64,000 nucleotides of DNA, taken from Pempheris klunzingeri. Taxonomy: Eukaryota > Chordata > Actinopteri > Acropomatiformes > Pempheridae. Location: assembly GCF_042242105.1 (NCBI RefSeq), contig NC_092018.1, positions 22,906,667-22,970,666 of the forward strand, in the 5' to 3' direction. Below, in pieces: positions 51,996 through 63,833 of this stretch. Under the pieces are notes generated by a model. The model had not been told where the DNA came from and ran no database searches. It saw nothing but the letters and a program-made list of their open reading frames with translations. Made by a program: the position numbers and the translations under genes. Position 1 is the stretch's first letter; every line of letters begins with the position of its first letter.

Positions 51996-54328
51996 TCTGT
52001 CTTTACGCACAGCTCTTTGTGTGTGAGAGTGAGAGAGTGAGAGGCGGCATTGTTGCATCTGCTCCTCATTAAAGGGCGCTAATGAACGCACGTGTGTTCC
52101 ACCTGGTTTGGTGGAGTGGGGGGTTGATGAGGGCCTGGCCTTTCCCAGCTTCCCTGTCGTAAAAACTGTCTCAAGACAAACAGGGGAGCTCAATCCCCAG
52201 ACGCTCATCTGACAACAGTTTGGCGGTTCCTCCTCTAATGAGCAAGGTGATGCTACTGCCCTACTGAGCAGAACTGTGACTCTACCTGGGGAAAAAAATA
52301 AGAGGAATTACACTCGCAGTTGCTGTCAAGGCTAAACCATCCAACCAAATCAGGTTCTGGTAGAAATAGCCCAACCATTTGTAAAATAGTGATTGACCTT
52401 ATGTCTTTTACACAAGTTCTCTGAACTAAAGAACAAAATGACCCATATAAGCATTTTCTGATCCTATCCACAGGAGCACACCATCTGTCAGTGTCATCAA
52501 TAACTGTACGGAAGTGATTCACATGACGTTTTTAGAGCAGCCACTAATATGGTAAACCTTTGGTTAGAATTTAGGGTGTGTCATGGAAGTCACTCTTCCT
52601 CTGCCTTTGCTTTAAGATGTGCCATATTAGGTGTTTTCGCTAGCACGGAGGTTACATGGGTAATTTGGTGAGAGGTGGCAAATGATAAACATACCCAAAG
52701 TTCTCTAATAGATCTTAGATGATGTATGAGGGAAGTTCATCAGTTCAGAATACCGTCAGTCCACCCCCTGTCGTCCTTCTCAAGAATAATGGGTGATTTT
52801 TTTCTGATTGTTCACAGCTGTAAATAAAGGTTAGGTTTCTCTATTGCATCAAGTTGGCTCATTGACATGGGCATGTTTTCTTAAGAGATACCGTATACGA
52901 GAACAAATAGTTTTCATTACGGCAACAAATACAATTCAAACCTTCACTGTACAGTGGTATACAATAAGGTGGAAATATGTCCTGTAGGTTCAGATAATTT
53001 CACTTGCTTTCCACCACATTCTGCTGAAAAATAACTGTATTTATGAAGCACTTTTTCGAGAAAGTTTCAAAGTGCTGGACAAGTAAAGCAATAAACCAAA
53101 ATGAAAAAGTGATGCAACCCCAATGATAAAAATGAACACATTATAAATCACGGAGAACAGTAATAAAATGAACACAATAAAATCGCCAGACGATCAGAAA
53201 GATGATAGCAATCAATCAAACACAAAACACAAAGTAAAGACAAGTTTGTAAAAGTTTGTGGAATGAGTTGCAGGAAGTGACTGCAGAGGTTTGCCAGCTT
53301 CTCACGCAGAACTGGCGCCCAGCTGAGGTGAGCTGAGTTCTGTTAAGCACTTGTTTCTGTTGTAAACCCAGTTGATGCAGGACTTGTTTTATAATTAAAG
53401 GATAAATCTATATTTTTAAACCTGGGCCCTATTTTTGAGGTTCTAAATATCTTGCAGCTGTTACATCGCTTGGTGTAAAGTCACCTGAATCCGTTATCAA
53501 GAAATGATTTTACCTAGCAGAACACAGGAGTTGGTCAGAGCAAGTCACAGCAACTAGTCTGCATAGTAAAATTACTTTCAGTGGAGTCTGATGGCTTTGA
53601 GACGAGTGATATAACTGAATCTTCCAGGTCTCTCTCTGTAGGGATCCTTTCCATGATGCTGTCACACACTTAGAATAACACTCTGAGCCTGTCAGTGGAT
53701 CAAACAAGCACTTTTAGTGGACCTACTGTGATCAGGTGCAGTTGTCCCAGAGGATTGGGTTGCAGCCATTGCAGCTTGTTCCGCCGCAGTGGCTGAAAAG
53801 ATCTACACTTTGAATCCAAAATATGTCAAAACAGGGCCCAGCTTTAAAAGTATCAGAATTATATTTAGGTGACGATGGTCTGCTTTTTAAAAAGATTTAT
53901 TTGCTTCATTTTGAGAAAACTCCACCGTAATAACCATAACCATAACAAGAACAAAAAGAAGACAAAGCAAATCCACCATCATCATGCTTCGCAGTCTAGA
54001 TACTGAGCTACTGGTGTGTTTTTCCTGTTAGCTGAACACTTCAGGGAAGCAGGGTGTAGACTGGTGCTTCAGTCACTTCGGAAGCAGCCCTGTGCTGTCT
54101 GTGCTGTCTCTGCAGCGAGGAGCCCTCCCTCGGGTGTCTCCCACAGCCTGCTAAAGCTGGTATTGATACAACACCCCTGTGTTCTAACATGACACAGGGC
54201 ACTGCTGGGAGCATCACTGTCACAGTCACACAGAATGAAGGTGCCGCAGACTCGCCACACAACATGACTACATTGTTAACCAATTCTGAATGCATGCCAC
54301 ACCAGATCCTGTAGATTTCATACATATG
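50521..54328. other. Gene desert with (GT)n tracts and a short fish repeat
   Basis: (GT)n at 51726-51752 and 51957-51991. The stretch around 53027-53105 (TGTATTTATGAAGCACTTTT, TCAAAGTGCTGGACAAG) resembles a common fish repeat. No gene recognised. Confidence 0.5.
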
Positions 54329-54940
54329 CAGTATCAGTCAAAAGTTTGGACACTTGTCATTCAATGGGTTTTCTTCATTTCTAGTATTTTCTACATTGTA
54401 CATTAATTTATGATATATACCGTATTTACCGGACTATAAGCCGCTACTTTTTTCCCACGCTTTGAACTCTTTGAACAACGATGCGGCTAATCTCTAGATT
54501 TTTCTTCACTAACGTTTCAGTGACGGTTTCAGTGCACAGGAGGAGGACAAATAAAAACATTAATGACTTTTCTTTTTTGTTCGATCAGCCGTTTTACTGC
54601 CGTGTTACAGGCACCGTTTGGAAACAATTAAGGCATGTAAATAAACATTTACAAAATCTTTCTGTGTAAATATCTCATTTCACAACGTATATATCTGCGG
54701 CTTATAGTCTGGTGCGGCTAATATATGTAAAAATATTTTATTCTTTTAAAATTTAGTGGGTGCGGCTTATATTCCGATGCGCTCTATAGTCCGGTAAATA
54801 CGGTATATATAATATATAAGACATCAGAACTATGACGGAACACAAATGGAATTATATAGTAAACAAAAAAGTCTAAACAAACCAGATTATGTTTTATATT
54901 TTAGATTCTTCAAAGCAGCCACCCTTTGCGAGGGCCAATG
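54329..54940 (+). mobile_element. 5' part of a Tc1-like transposon, split by a MITE
   Basis: Begins CAGTATCAGTCAAAAGTTTG and continues into TTTTCTACATTGTACATTAA. After an insertion it resumes at about 54815 with ACATCAGAACTATGACGGAA and TAGTAAACAAAAAAGTCTAA to AGCAGCCACCCTTTGC. I recognise this order from the Tc1-like family common in teleosts. The transposase and right end are absent. Confidence 0.75.
54419..54804. mobile_element. MITE with inverted ends, nested in the Tc1-like element
   Basis: Left end ACCGTATTTACCGGACTATA; right end reverse-complements to ACCGTATTTACCGGACTATA. Length 386 bp, no coding capacity. Flanked on both sides by TATATA-rich sequence, so the exact target duplication is ambiguous. 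The interior repeats GCGGCTAAT and TGCGGCTTATA near each end. Confidence 0.85.
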
Positions 54941-55430
54941 TTTCAAAGCTCCTGGTGCAGTCTGCAGACATGCGGACAACAGATAATGGATATCTGGGCC
55001 AAGATTTTTCGGCTAAGTTCCATAAACAGATATCTGCATATGAATGCAGATAAACTGAAAAAAAAACAAAAGCTAAATCATCATCAGATGACAGTCGGTG
55101 GATTCCGAGACTGCATTTCGCCTCCTCCGCTCTCCACACGGACTGACCTGGAGGCAACCAAAAGCCTGCTCAAACGTCATCGGTCAATACCACTCAGACT
55201 ACAAATGGAGACCACAGTGCTTCCAATACCAAAATCTTGCCCCTTGCCTACAGATTCTGTATTCATATGCAGACACTGACTGATTGTAATGAAAAACCTG
55301 TATCAGGCCTATTATCATCAAAATGATACATCATTCGAACCATAGCTGGGACAGTAGAGGTGGAAGAGGCGATACATTTGTTGTCTCTGTCGCATTTATC
55401 TGTCTCTGTGTGTCTTTCTATCTCTGAACA
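54941..55430. other. Intergenic DNA with no identified feature
   Basis: A plus-strand frame of 117 codons (54926-55279) overlaps the end of the transposon and lacks any family motif. Confidence 0.5.
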
Positions 55431-55479
55431 CACTATTCCTCAACCGTGTCCAACGGTGACAGCCGTGGGTAATGACAGT

Positions 55480-55700
55480 CGAACGCTCGCTCGCTCCTCA
55501 TTTACTGGGAGCTGGCAGTGTAACAGTTCGCTCAGAACTCTTAAGTGCTTGTTAATTTAATATGCAAATAAGTCTCTTGTCAATCTGAATGCATTTTAAT
55601 GAAAAAGCTCCTGCTTCCACGGGGTTCTGCAGGTTGACTGTGGCATTGTGTGCAGGGGAAAGAGAAAAAGGCCAGAGGCAGGTTAAAAAGCGCAGGAGAG
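55480..55700. promoter_or_regulatory. Candidate enhancer 1 (POU octamer, TAAT sites)
   Basis: Unique-looking sequence with a perfect octamer ATGCAAAT at 55562-55569, next to GTTAATTTAA and GCATTTTAATGA. Such clusters are common in conserved enhancers around developmental regulators. Conservation could not be checked. Confidence 0.3.
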
Positions 55701-55961
55701 GCGTAGCTGAAAGATACCAGTAAGACGCTGAGGTACAATGTATTAGGCACAGAAGAATGGAAGCCCAGATGGCACTTATTGAACACGCATGGCGGCTGGT
55801 TGCAGCTTGAACATGTGTAACACATGGAGGTGATGCCGCTGTCACCTCCTGTGATCTGTGACAGCCAGCGTTCCCAGCAGATAGAGCTTCAAAACAGAAT
55901 CCGGTGTTATGAAAGGGAGCAAACACAAGCATCAGCCTGCACAAACATGATAGAGTGAAAT

Positions 55962-55995
<34 letters not shown>

Positions 55996-56149
55996 ACCCA
56001 CATCCCTCTGTTAATGACAGACCTTAGCTCAACCTTTGCCTACATATGGGTGGCGCAGTGTGCTGAAAGTAAGGTGAGCGTGTTATTGGGAAGGTGGGGG
56101 GTGGATTGCAGGCGGTGTTAAGTCAAGCAGGAACCCTCAATGTTGCTAA
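55701..56149. other. Intergenic DNA with a (CA)n microsatellite
   Basis: (CA)n at 55962-55988. Nothing else identified. Confidence 0.6.
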
Positions 56150-56420
56150 TTTATTTACAGATTTAATTAGATGGATAGAGCCCTCACAGATATAAGAAAG
56201 AGAGGAGAGATGTTGCCAGCGTTACAGCACTTTAATTATGGTAGCAGGCTCCTGATCCCTGCGCTCCGCTGTCTGGGGAGCCAGTTAATTAAAATCCTCA
56301 TTATTTTACTTTTAATTAGTTCCCCCCTCTTTTGTTTCCTTTCACCATATGGCCGTGTTCCGTGGTCAAATTAACGTAATTGAGCTAATTAAGCCGATCA
56401 CTTTAATTATTCAAAGCGTT
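56150..56420. promoter_or_regulatory. Candidate enhancer 2 (dense TAATTA cluster)
   Basis: At least six AATTA/TAATT homeodomain cores lie within 270 bp (near 56163, 56233, 56286, 56312, 56387 and 56404) in otherwise GC-balanced, non-repetitive DNA, plus CCATATGGCC at about 56345. Inferred regulatory candidate for a nearby developmental gene, most plausibly lmo4 about 6.6 kb away. Confidence 0.35.
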
Positions 56421-58093
56421 CCGATTGGCCAGGAGAACTTTTCTCCCTCTCCCCTCCCTGACATTCCTGTATGAGGCTCGGAGTTGTAAAGTCACTCTCT
56501 TTGTCATTATGCTCCTCTACTCCCATGCTGAAGGCAGTGAGTTATGGCTGCAACATGCCTCACTTCCTACATGTTCCAGCAGCGTCTCATGTTTCACTCC
56601 CATACAATGCGGGGGTATAGAGCGCGGCGCTGGAGACCTCAGCGAGTTCAAAGAGGATTCAGAAATCATCGGAATATTTAACACACTATGGTTATGACAA
56701 ATTAGGTGCGTGTTGGTCGTTGCCGTAGCTACCTCTCAACAGTCATCTGGTGCTCTGGGATTGGAGCTACCATAAATAGCTTTGGCAGCTCGAGCAGCTT
56801 TCAGAAGGATTGTCAGCACAGCTAAATGCCATAAACGTCTTTCAACACACTACCATTGCTTTTACATGCTCGGATTTTGAAAATGGTGACAACCAGATGG
56901 CGGTTTTACAGCAAACATACTTACGTTGAGCTCCATGCCTAAGGGTGGACGAAACCAGTCTATCAGCATTCATCTACAGCACAACCTCCACACACACACA
57001 GTACCCTCTGGAATCCTTCAATCTCAGCTCCTCGGCCTGTTTTTTCTGTAACACAGAGTCATTTATATCTATAATCTACTTGAACGGTGAACACCAGGAA
57101 CCACGTGCTGTTGGATCTACATTCAAATATCAAGTCTTGGCTCAAAGTGAGGATCTGTTTTTATATTTGTTATTCGACGATGGCCGTGACGACGTACTGT
57201 TCAAGAACACTTTAACACTGTTCTAACCACCCAGTACGAGCCTTTTCTGAGAAAAATCCTCAGACAGGAAGCATGTACTTTTTATTTCTAGTTTGCAGGG
57301 ACTACATATAGAGTGTGAGTAATGACAGACATCATAGCGTAACAGACAGAACATCAACTTCACCATTACGATACAGAGCCAAGACAAATTCAGTCCGGTG
57401 ACGGTGACGGCCACAAATCTCTGCAATGTGCATTGTGCGCAACGTGTTGCGGCTGTGCTGTAGGGTTACGAGCACTAAACAGAAGTGTCCAAAGTCACTT
57501 AAAGGATCAGCGTTTTTACACTCATCCTTACAATATGACCAGATGTATGCTTCCACCCTGACAGAATTTTGAGCGGTAGATAAAAACATTGTATGAAAAA
57601 AATGTTTAAAAAGCAACGAGAGCAATTCTCTGGATATTCCAAAGACATCATGGCAGTTCCCTGAAAGAAGTTTTGTAATTTAGCTGAACTGTAAATGGTC
57701 GCTTTTTCATGTTTTACACAGAGCTGGATTCCAAACAAAGAGGACGTCGCGTGCAGTTTGCAAACAGTCATTTTTGTGAGAAATGTTGCTGCGTCTGGTC
57801 CTCTGAAACTCTTCCCTATGTGCTCTAATTTATTCATCTTGTTCCACCAAAACATGACGAAAAAAGATGTAACAAAGGATTTGGAAGAGCTAGAAGCAGT
57901 GACTTATCTCTAAAGGCCAAGTGGGGAATGCTGGCTAACCCTGTGGTGGTTAGTGGTGGCGGTGAACAATTGTGTTCGCACATTAAAAATGTGAGCCAAG
58001 AATGGTTCCTTGAAGCTCACATTCTGTAGAAAAGGAGATTATTGATGCGCTATTGCCATAGCATCTGTACAAACTAAGATGTAGTATTGCTAA
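56421..58093. other. Intergenic DNA with no identified feature
   Basis: Several overlapping frames on both strands (for example 57855-57499 minus and 56945-57226 plus) without motifs. No repeat ends seen. Confidence 0.45.
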
Positions 58094-58775
58094 CAGGGTT
58101 GGGTAGTAACTAATTACATGTATTCAGTATTACACGATCAGATTACAAAAAAATTAGTAACTGTAATCAGGCGAGATTTCATTTGAAAAAAACATGACAG
58201 CATTGTGGTCAAGAATCAATTGATTACATTTCTAAACACTGAAATTTTGAAATGATGAAACATTGCTTCATAATAACCGATGCCATTAACTCATGAACAG
58301 TTCACCTGCAGGTGTTTACGCCAGCGTGTTTGAAAGGACGATTGAATCTGACCAATTCTAAATGCCAAATATGTTCTATTGAATGTCAATGAAGGTCAGT
58401 CCACTGTGAGCTTTAATGGTGACTATGCTAATGATTGGTTTTGTTTTGATGAATTGTGGAGAGTGACATTTTTATTCCTTTTCTTTTACAACGAACACAA
58501 AACACAAAGAATACTTTTTATTTACACTGAGGATGCTTTGAATTAATGGAGAATATTTGTGGAACTCAAACTTTGGTAGATGCATCCAGTTTTTTGTTTT
58601 TTTTTATTTGACATGGAAATATTTTCAGTATCTGATTTTGAAGTAATCAAAAAGTATTCTGATTAAATGATCAATTTTTTTGGAATCCAATGAATAACAT
58701 TATCAATTACAGAAATTACCATGTAACTTGCACTCAGTGACTGACTACATTTGAAAGTAATCTGCCCCAACCCTG
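58094..58775. mobile_element. Non-autonomous DNA transposon with CAGGGTTGGG ends
   Basis: Left end CAGGGTTGGGTAGTAACTAA; right end reverse-complements to CAGGGTTGGGGCAGATTACT. Both run into TTAC/GTAA-rich sequence typical of a fish hAT-like MITE group. Length 682 bp, no transposase. A clean target duplication could not be fixed. Confidence 0.75.
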
Positions 58776-59269
58776 ATTAACAGCATAAACCTCATGGACA
58801 TGCAGCTCAAAAACACCAAAATAATGAGCACTTCGCGGTAAAGATGGAGTCAAATGAAAGTATAAAAAAAGTGAGGGTTCAGTTATTCATTTTTGAGTAC
58901 AGTTGTTAACCAGAGTGGGAACTGAGCCCCTGTGTTCTCCTGCTGGTCAGAATTTAGTTCACATCTGGTGACACAAAGCAGACTGGAGCATCACTGAGAT
59001 GTGTAAGCTAACGCCAGCACGCCGTTCGATTCCAAACGCTCAGTCTGGCCTCTCCACGCGCAGAGAGGCCTCGCTACTCGAGAGGAGCTTCTGGCCGACA
59101 GACCAACGGATCAGCATCACAAGGGAACTGGGCTACAGGAAGGCAGCCATCTTGGATCCGAATCACAGGAGTGTCTGGGCAAAGAGGAGGCTTCGCCGGC
59201 CTTCTTCCTCTTCATCATGAGCATGTAAAAATATCCTGGCATCGTTGTGTGTCTTCACACAGTGTGACG
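58776..59269. other. Intergenic DNA with no identified feature
   Basis: A 73-codon plus-strand frame (58999-59220) is GC-richer than its surroundings but has no recognised motif or splice sites. Confidence 0.45.
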
Positions 59270-59640
59270 TGGAGGAGCTCAGGCAATTACACTCATCTGC
59301 ATGTGTTAATATGATTAATTAGCAGGAATAAACACTTTCCTATGACACAGGCTACATGGTGAGCCACACACCTGCAGAAGCTCTGATAAAAGACAACGCC
59401 TCATGGCAAAGAGCCTTTTCATGAGACCTGCTAATTGGCATCTGAAAACGTTCCGGCTAATTAGGAAAAGGCAGATGAGGCTTGATTAGTTTGAATGCAA
59501 AGTGTAACTTGTGGTGCAGAGGGACTCGGGAATGTGCCGAGGTTTTATTTCTTCACCATCACGATACAAAGATAATTGTAATTGTGATCATTTGCATACG
59601 TTAATGAATTTGCGTGACGCTTCTTGATCAGACGTGGAAT
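59270..59640. promoter_or_regulatory. Candidate enhancer 3 (octamer, TAAT and E-box motifs)
   Basis: Contains ATTTGCAT (reverse octamer) at 59590-59597, ATTAATTAGC near 59312, GCTAATTGGC and GGCTAATTAGG near 59430-59465, and CATCTG E-boxes. Non-repetitive and 1.6-2 kb beyond the lmo4 stop codon. Inference from motif density only. Confidence 0.35.
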
Positions 59641-59999
59641 AAATAATTGATGCAGTATCAGCACCTACCATGACAAGTGGGACGTTTCGAAATAGCTAAG
59701 CGCATTAAGGTGCGAGCTTGATGGCTGCCATGCTCCCAGGCAAGGTGTGAAAGTAGAGCAGATCGTATCTTGTGCTTCCTGCCCGCTGTGTGTGCTCCAC
59801 CAAAGCTATCACGCTGAGATTAACTCCCAACCTCTGACGGTATGCTGAGACTTTAAGTTTTTACACAACATTAAAAAGGCACGTCGAGTTAAGAGCGAAT
59901 TAGACGCAGCTCAGGAAAATAATTTTCAGAAGCCACGCAGAGAGTGGCAGAGAACAAAGAGCTTTGGTGGGAAACAAACCGGGCTGTGTAGAAGCTTTA

Positions 60000-60360
60000 A
60001 TTGGAACATGGTAAACAGTAAATACATCAGATTGTTTCAAATGCCCTGGATGTAGAGGGGGCCACTCCCCTTTAATTAGCCTGCTTTCAGATTAGGCGTT
60101 ATTAGAGGCAGGCAGGCAGCCACCGAGCCAGTCAGCCACAGGATATGCCCCAAGTTCAGCCTCCCAGGAGCTCCAGCAGCACAGATACAGGGCTCATGTT
60201 TAATTGCTTCTGTAAATGGTCAGAGCTCAAGCCCCCTAATTCCATTCCTCTGGGTAATCAGGCATGTTTTCACCATACAGGGCTAAAGGGAGAGACAGTC
60301 ACCCTGCTAGGTACCATGCAATGCAATGCCACTCTAATGCCAGCTAAGGGCTGCAGAACG
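60000..60360. promoter_or_regulatory. Candidate enhancer 4 or lmo4 3'-flank element
   Basis: Non-repetitive sequence with TTTAATTAGCC (60070), CCCCTAATTCC and TAATCAGGCATG. An open plus-strand frame crosses it (60145-60579) but shows no protein family signal, which is more like constrained non-coding DNA than a gene. Confidence 0.3.
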
Positions 60361-61218
60361 ACCTCAGTTCACGACATGTTACAGGAAAATCATTTTAATA
60401 GGATTTTTCTCACAATTTTTTCACACATCGAACAGGCATCTGATAAAGAAATAAAACTCTACAGAAGACAAATAACAAAACCTTCACTGGATCAATTCAG
60501 TTCTTTGTGCAGGGCATCTGAAAAATCAGTTATCACAGGTGACAGCAACATTACATTTTTGTTTTCCTTGAATAATTAAAATAAAGTTAGTTACTGATGG
60601 GGCTTTGAATCCGACTTCTGACAAGCAGTTTTTAACTCATTCAAATGGAACATTTTCAGATGCTCTGATTTTTTTGTCCTGAAGCCTTTCAATTTTATAT
60701 TCAAGTCGCAGCATGTGGATCTCAGATTAACATATACAAGAGAGAGATCAAGAGTTCATTACAAGCACTGACGCTCAGGGGAAATAATGCCACATGGCAC
60801 AAGCAAAGCTTTGACAGTCATTTTACAGCAGTCCAAACGTTCATTCAAGCATCTTTTGTTCCCTCTTTTAGTTGGCGCAGGCTTTCATCGTCACACTGTT
60901 TCCCTCCAGCTTTCTCTGAGTCCCAAAGGAGCCGTTTTCCAGCACAGTCCACGCATTCTGTAAGTCTTTGCTGATGCGCAGACCACGTTAACATTGAACA
61001 CAACATAAATGTGACTTTGTATGCGGTATATAGAGTCTCTGATATGGTGACGGACAGGATATCTTGGTGAGAAACCGCGTCCTCTCAGAGAGACAGAGAG
61101 AGGCAGGACAGTGATGAGAATCCACAACAACAGTGACAACAGCGGGAGAAGAACGGTGCGCTGAAGAGAAATGAAGCTCGGGAGGAAAGGCAAGGCGGAG
61201 ACGCAGCGCTCCCGCCAC

Positions 61219-63011
61219 TCAGCACACCTGCAGACAAGACGAGGGGGGGGGAGAAGGGTTAGGGTCACCGCCACGACACACCCTGCAGGTTCATCTTGTG
61301 TGAATACGAAGCATCAACGCTATTCATCTTTTCATGTTTCCGTTTCCTTCTTATTCAAGCGTTAAATTCCAGTTCATTTTAGCTTATAGACCTATTTGAG
61401 GACGAATTCATCTAAAAACAAAACACACCATGACATAATACACAAGTTATAAAGAGCATTGTAACATTGGTAGCTGAAGAAAGCACATTCTGAAGACTGT
61501 TCCGCTTCAGTTACCAAGTAGCATTTCAGTTTTTCCTAAAATCTTTTTTTATCATGTTTCATTTTTCAGTGGACGAACAAGAATTCAGATTTAACAGTAT
61601 ATACAAAAAAAAATAAAACTTAAAAGTCAACTATCACATATCCACAGTGCCTGTGGCCATTATGCTGTGGAATAGTGCTTGTTGTTATTATACATTATCA
61701 TGGTAGACTATTATTACATGCATTGTAACATTTTAGCTGGTCAAGATGGAGTCAGTTTGGAGGAGTAGAAGTATAGAGGCTCACAAAATGGAAATACCCA
61801 AGTATTAAGTACAAGTACCTCAAAATAGTACAGCATTGTTTCTGTCTTTAATGTTTTTGACCCTATTCTTCCTGCTGATATTTTGATTCTGATATTCAGA
61901 CTCTTATGATGTAGAATGTAGTTTTTTGCATTCCTGCAACGTGGTGCAGTTTCCATGTAAGGAGAATTTACACTCTGCTGTTAAGTGAAGCTAGTTCTGT
62001 ATCCCTTTACTCACCTTCTGGTCTGTCAGCACAGAGCTGCTCTGAAGTGGAGGCAGGTGGCTGTTGAGCAAGACGGCGCCGGGCCTGTCGTGCTCGCAGA
62101 AGATTGTGCCGTTGATGTAATGGAAGCGATCGCCGGGCATCAGTCTGTTTCTACAGGTGGCACAGCTGAAACACTGCAGAGAAGCACAGAGGAGGGTCAG
62201 AAATGTAGATGGAGATCAAATGCAGGCCACTACAGCACATTCATTAGCTGTGGGCATGATACAAAAACCAAAAACAAAGTTTAGTGAGTGAAGTCACCTG
62301 ATATGAGAAACTGAAGATGAATACGTTTACACATTACAGTCTAATCACTTGTTAAGAAATGGAAATCTCTTAAACGTGTCTTTAAACAAGTTTAAAATTG
62401 AGTACACGAGGCAGAACACATGGAAGGCACCATTCCCTTCCGTCCTGATTCTGAGGTGACCCGTCTCCCCGCCTCACTGTCTCTCCCCCGTCAAATCCCA
62501 GATGTTTCTGTCAAACGAGCAGCAGGAGACAAAGCGCTCTGATGTGAGATCTGGGGATTTACCTTGAGGTGGTAAACATTCCCCTGCGCCCTCATCACCA
62601 TTTCGTTGGCTGGGATCGACTGGCCGCAGGCGCTGCACGCCCCGCTGTGCCCGAACAGTCTGCAAACACAGAAGAAAACACAGATTGTTGAGTCTGTACG
62701 GCCTCCAAAATCTAAAGCCAGCAGCTTCCTCTCCCTCCTCCTCCTCCTTCCTTCCTTCCTTCCTTCCTCCCCCTGCCACCTCTTCCTTCCTTTCACCTGA
62801 TATAGTCACTTCGACACAGAATCATGCCCCCTTTGCTGTAGCAGGTGGTGCCAATGTCCCCCAGCTGGGCTTGGCAGCAAGAGCACTTGAGGCAGCGAGT
62901 GTGCCAGTAGCGCTCCATGGAGAAGAGCAGGAAGCGGTCGGCGATCTTCCCCCCGCATCCTGCACACGACCTGGGGGCCGGCGGTACACCTGATGCTTGG
63001 CTGTTCACCAT
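61219..63011 (-). CDS. lmo4: LIM-only protein 4
   Basis: Nuclear cofactor made of two tandem LIM zinc-finger domains; it binds LDB-type adaptors and shapes transcription complexes in neural, neural crest and epithelial development. Coding exons on the minus strand: 63011-62797 (71 codons plus 2 nt), 62659-62563 (1 nt plus 32 codons), 62173-62015 (53 codons) and 61227-61219 (Val-Cys-stop). All have GT-AG borders and total 159 residues (human LMO4 165). LIM1 spans about 16-70, from CAGCGGKIADRF to CRSDY, and LIM2 about 80-133, from CSACGQSIPANE to CEHD. All zinc-ligand Cys/His/Asp positions look intact. The tail ends VLTDQKVC; the tiny last exon carrying only VC is seen after acceptor CTGCAG. 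MVNSQASG is the start. Teleosts have lmo4a and lmo4b; I could not assign which. Confidence 0.95.
62747..62768. repeat. (CCTT)n microsatellite in lmo4 intron
   Basis: Five to six CTTC units about 30 bp from the donor of the first coding exon of lmo4 (62797/62796). Confidence 0.85.
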
Positions 63012-63295
63012 GCTGCCCTCAGAGGCTGCTTTGACACACAGAATAGATTCGACAGGTGAGACAGGTGTAAAGGCTGGACCCACACTACATAAATATTACT
63101 GTACTGATGCCTTTGAAATGCCTTAAGTGTTAAAGTAGAATATGTTTACTCCTGTTTCCTATTGGTGGACATTTATTTTGCAATATTTACAGGTAGGAGT
63201 TCTAGTTTGGTTTTTTTTGTCTATATAGGTTTTTCCTCTGTATATATTATATTATTGCTATTTAATTTTCTATTTCTTTTAACTGTGTCCCCTTT

Positions 63296-63345
63296 GAGCT
63301 GCTGTAACAGCAAACTTTCCCCACTGAGGGATCAATAAACGATAT
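63296..63345 (+). mobile_element. LINE 3' tail in lmo4 intron 1
   Basis: GAGCTGCTGTAACAGCAAAC, CCCCACTGAGGGATCAATAA and GATATCT match the reverse complement of 8610-8672. Confidence 0.75.
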
Positions 63346-63589
63346 CTAGTTATGCAGACTGATAATATTAGCAAAACAGTCTATGTCCAATAACTCAGAC
63401 CTGACTGATGACATGGTCACTGACACACTGATCAACACAGGGAAGAAGAGGCTTCGAGATATTTCCACTGATCCAGAGTCAGCAGCACAATCCAGAGTGA
63501 ACAGAGTGTTGTTCTCTGTATCTTATCATCTCATTAGTAGCTTGACAAGTCTACAGGGTAATGATGGGTTAACAGGCTTTAACGTTATG

Positions 63590-63593
<4 letters not shown>

Positions 63594-63636
<43 letters not shown>
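63594..63636. repeat. (GT)n microsatellite in lmo4 intron 1
   Basis: About 20 GT units with one GC near the right end. Confidence 0.9.
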
Positions 63637-63833
63637 GGAGGGAGCAAAAGTCACCAAATGGGACTTTTGGAAGACTGCCAGTAATGAAAGTAAACGTGGT
63701 GGTTTGCGGCATCAGAAAAGTTGTCGGTGGCGCGTGCCAGCTGTGGAAGTGGACACGGTGTCCGCGGCTCGGAGGAGCGCTGGAAGGCGCGCGGGCGGAG
63801 ACGAGAGCAAAGAGAGGAGCCGTGGTGCCTTAC

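Larger units (their letters stand above)
63012..63833 (-). other. lmo4 intron 1
   Basis: Between the donor GTAAGG (63833-63828) and an acceptor at either 63026 (AAAGCAG) or 63013 (GGGCAG), just before the start codon. It contains a plus-strand LINE 3' tail (63296-63345) and a (GT)n run (63594-63636). Confidence 0.65.

Noticed and set aside
60145-60579. 144-codon plus-strand frame
   Set aside because: No family motif or splice sites; composition is more like constrained non-coding DNA near lmo4.
60891-61274. 127-codon minus-strand frame
   Set aside because: It lies over the terminal lmo4 exon and its 3' UTR in another frame; the stop after VC is well supported.
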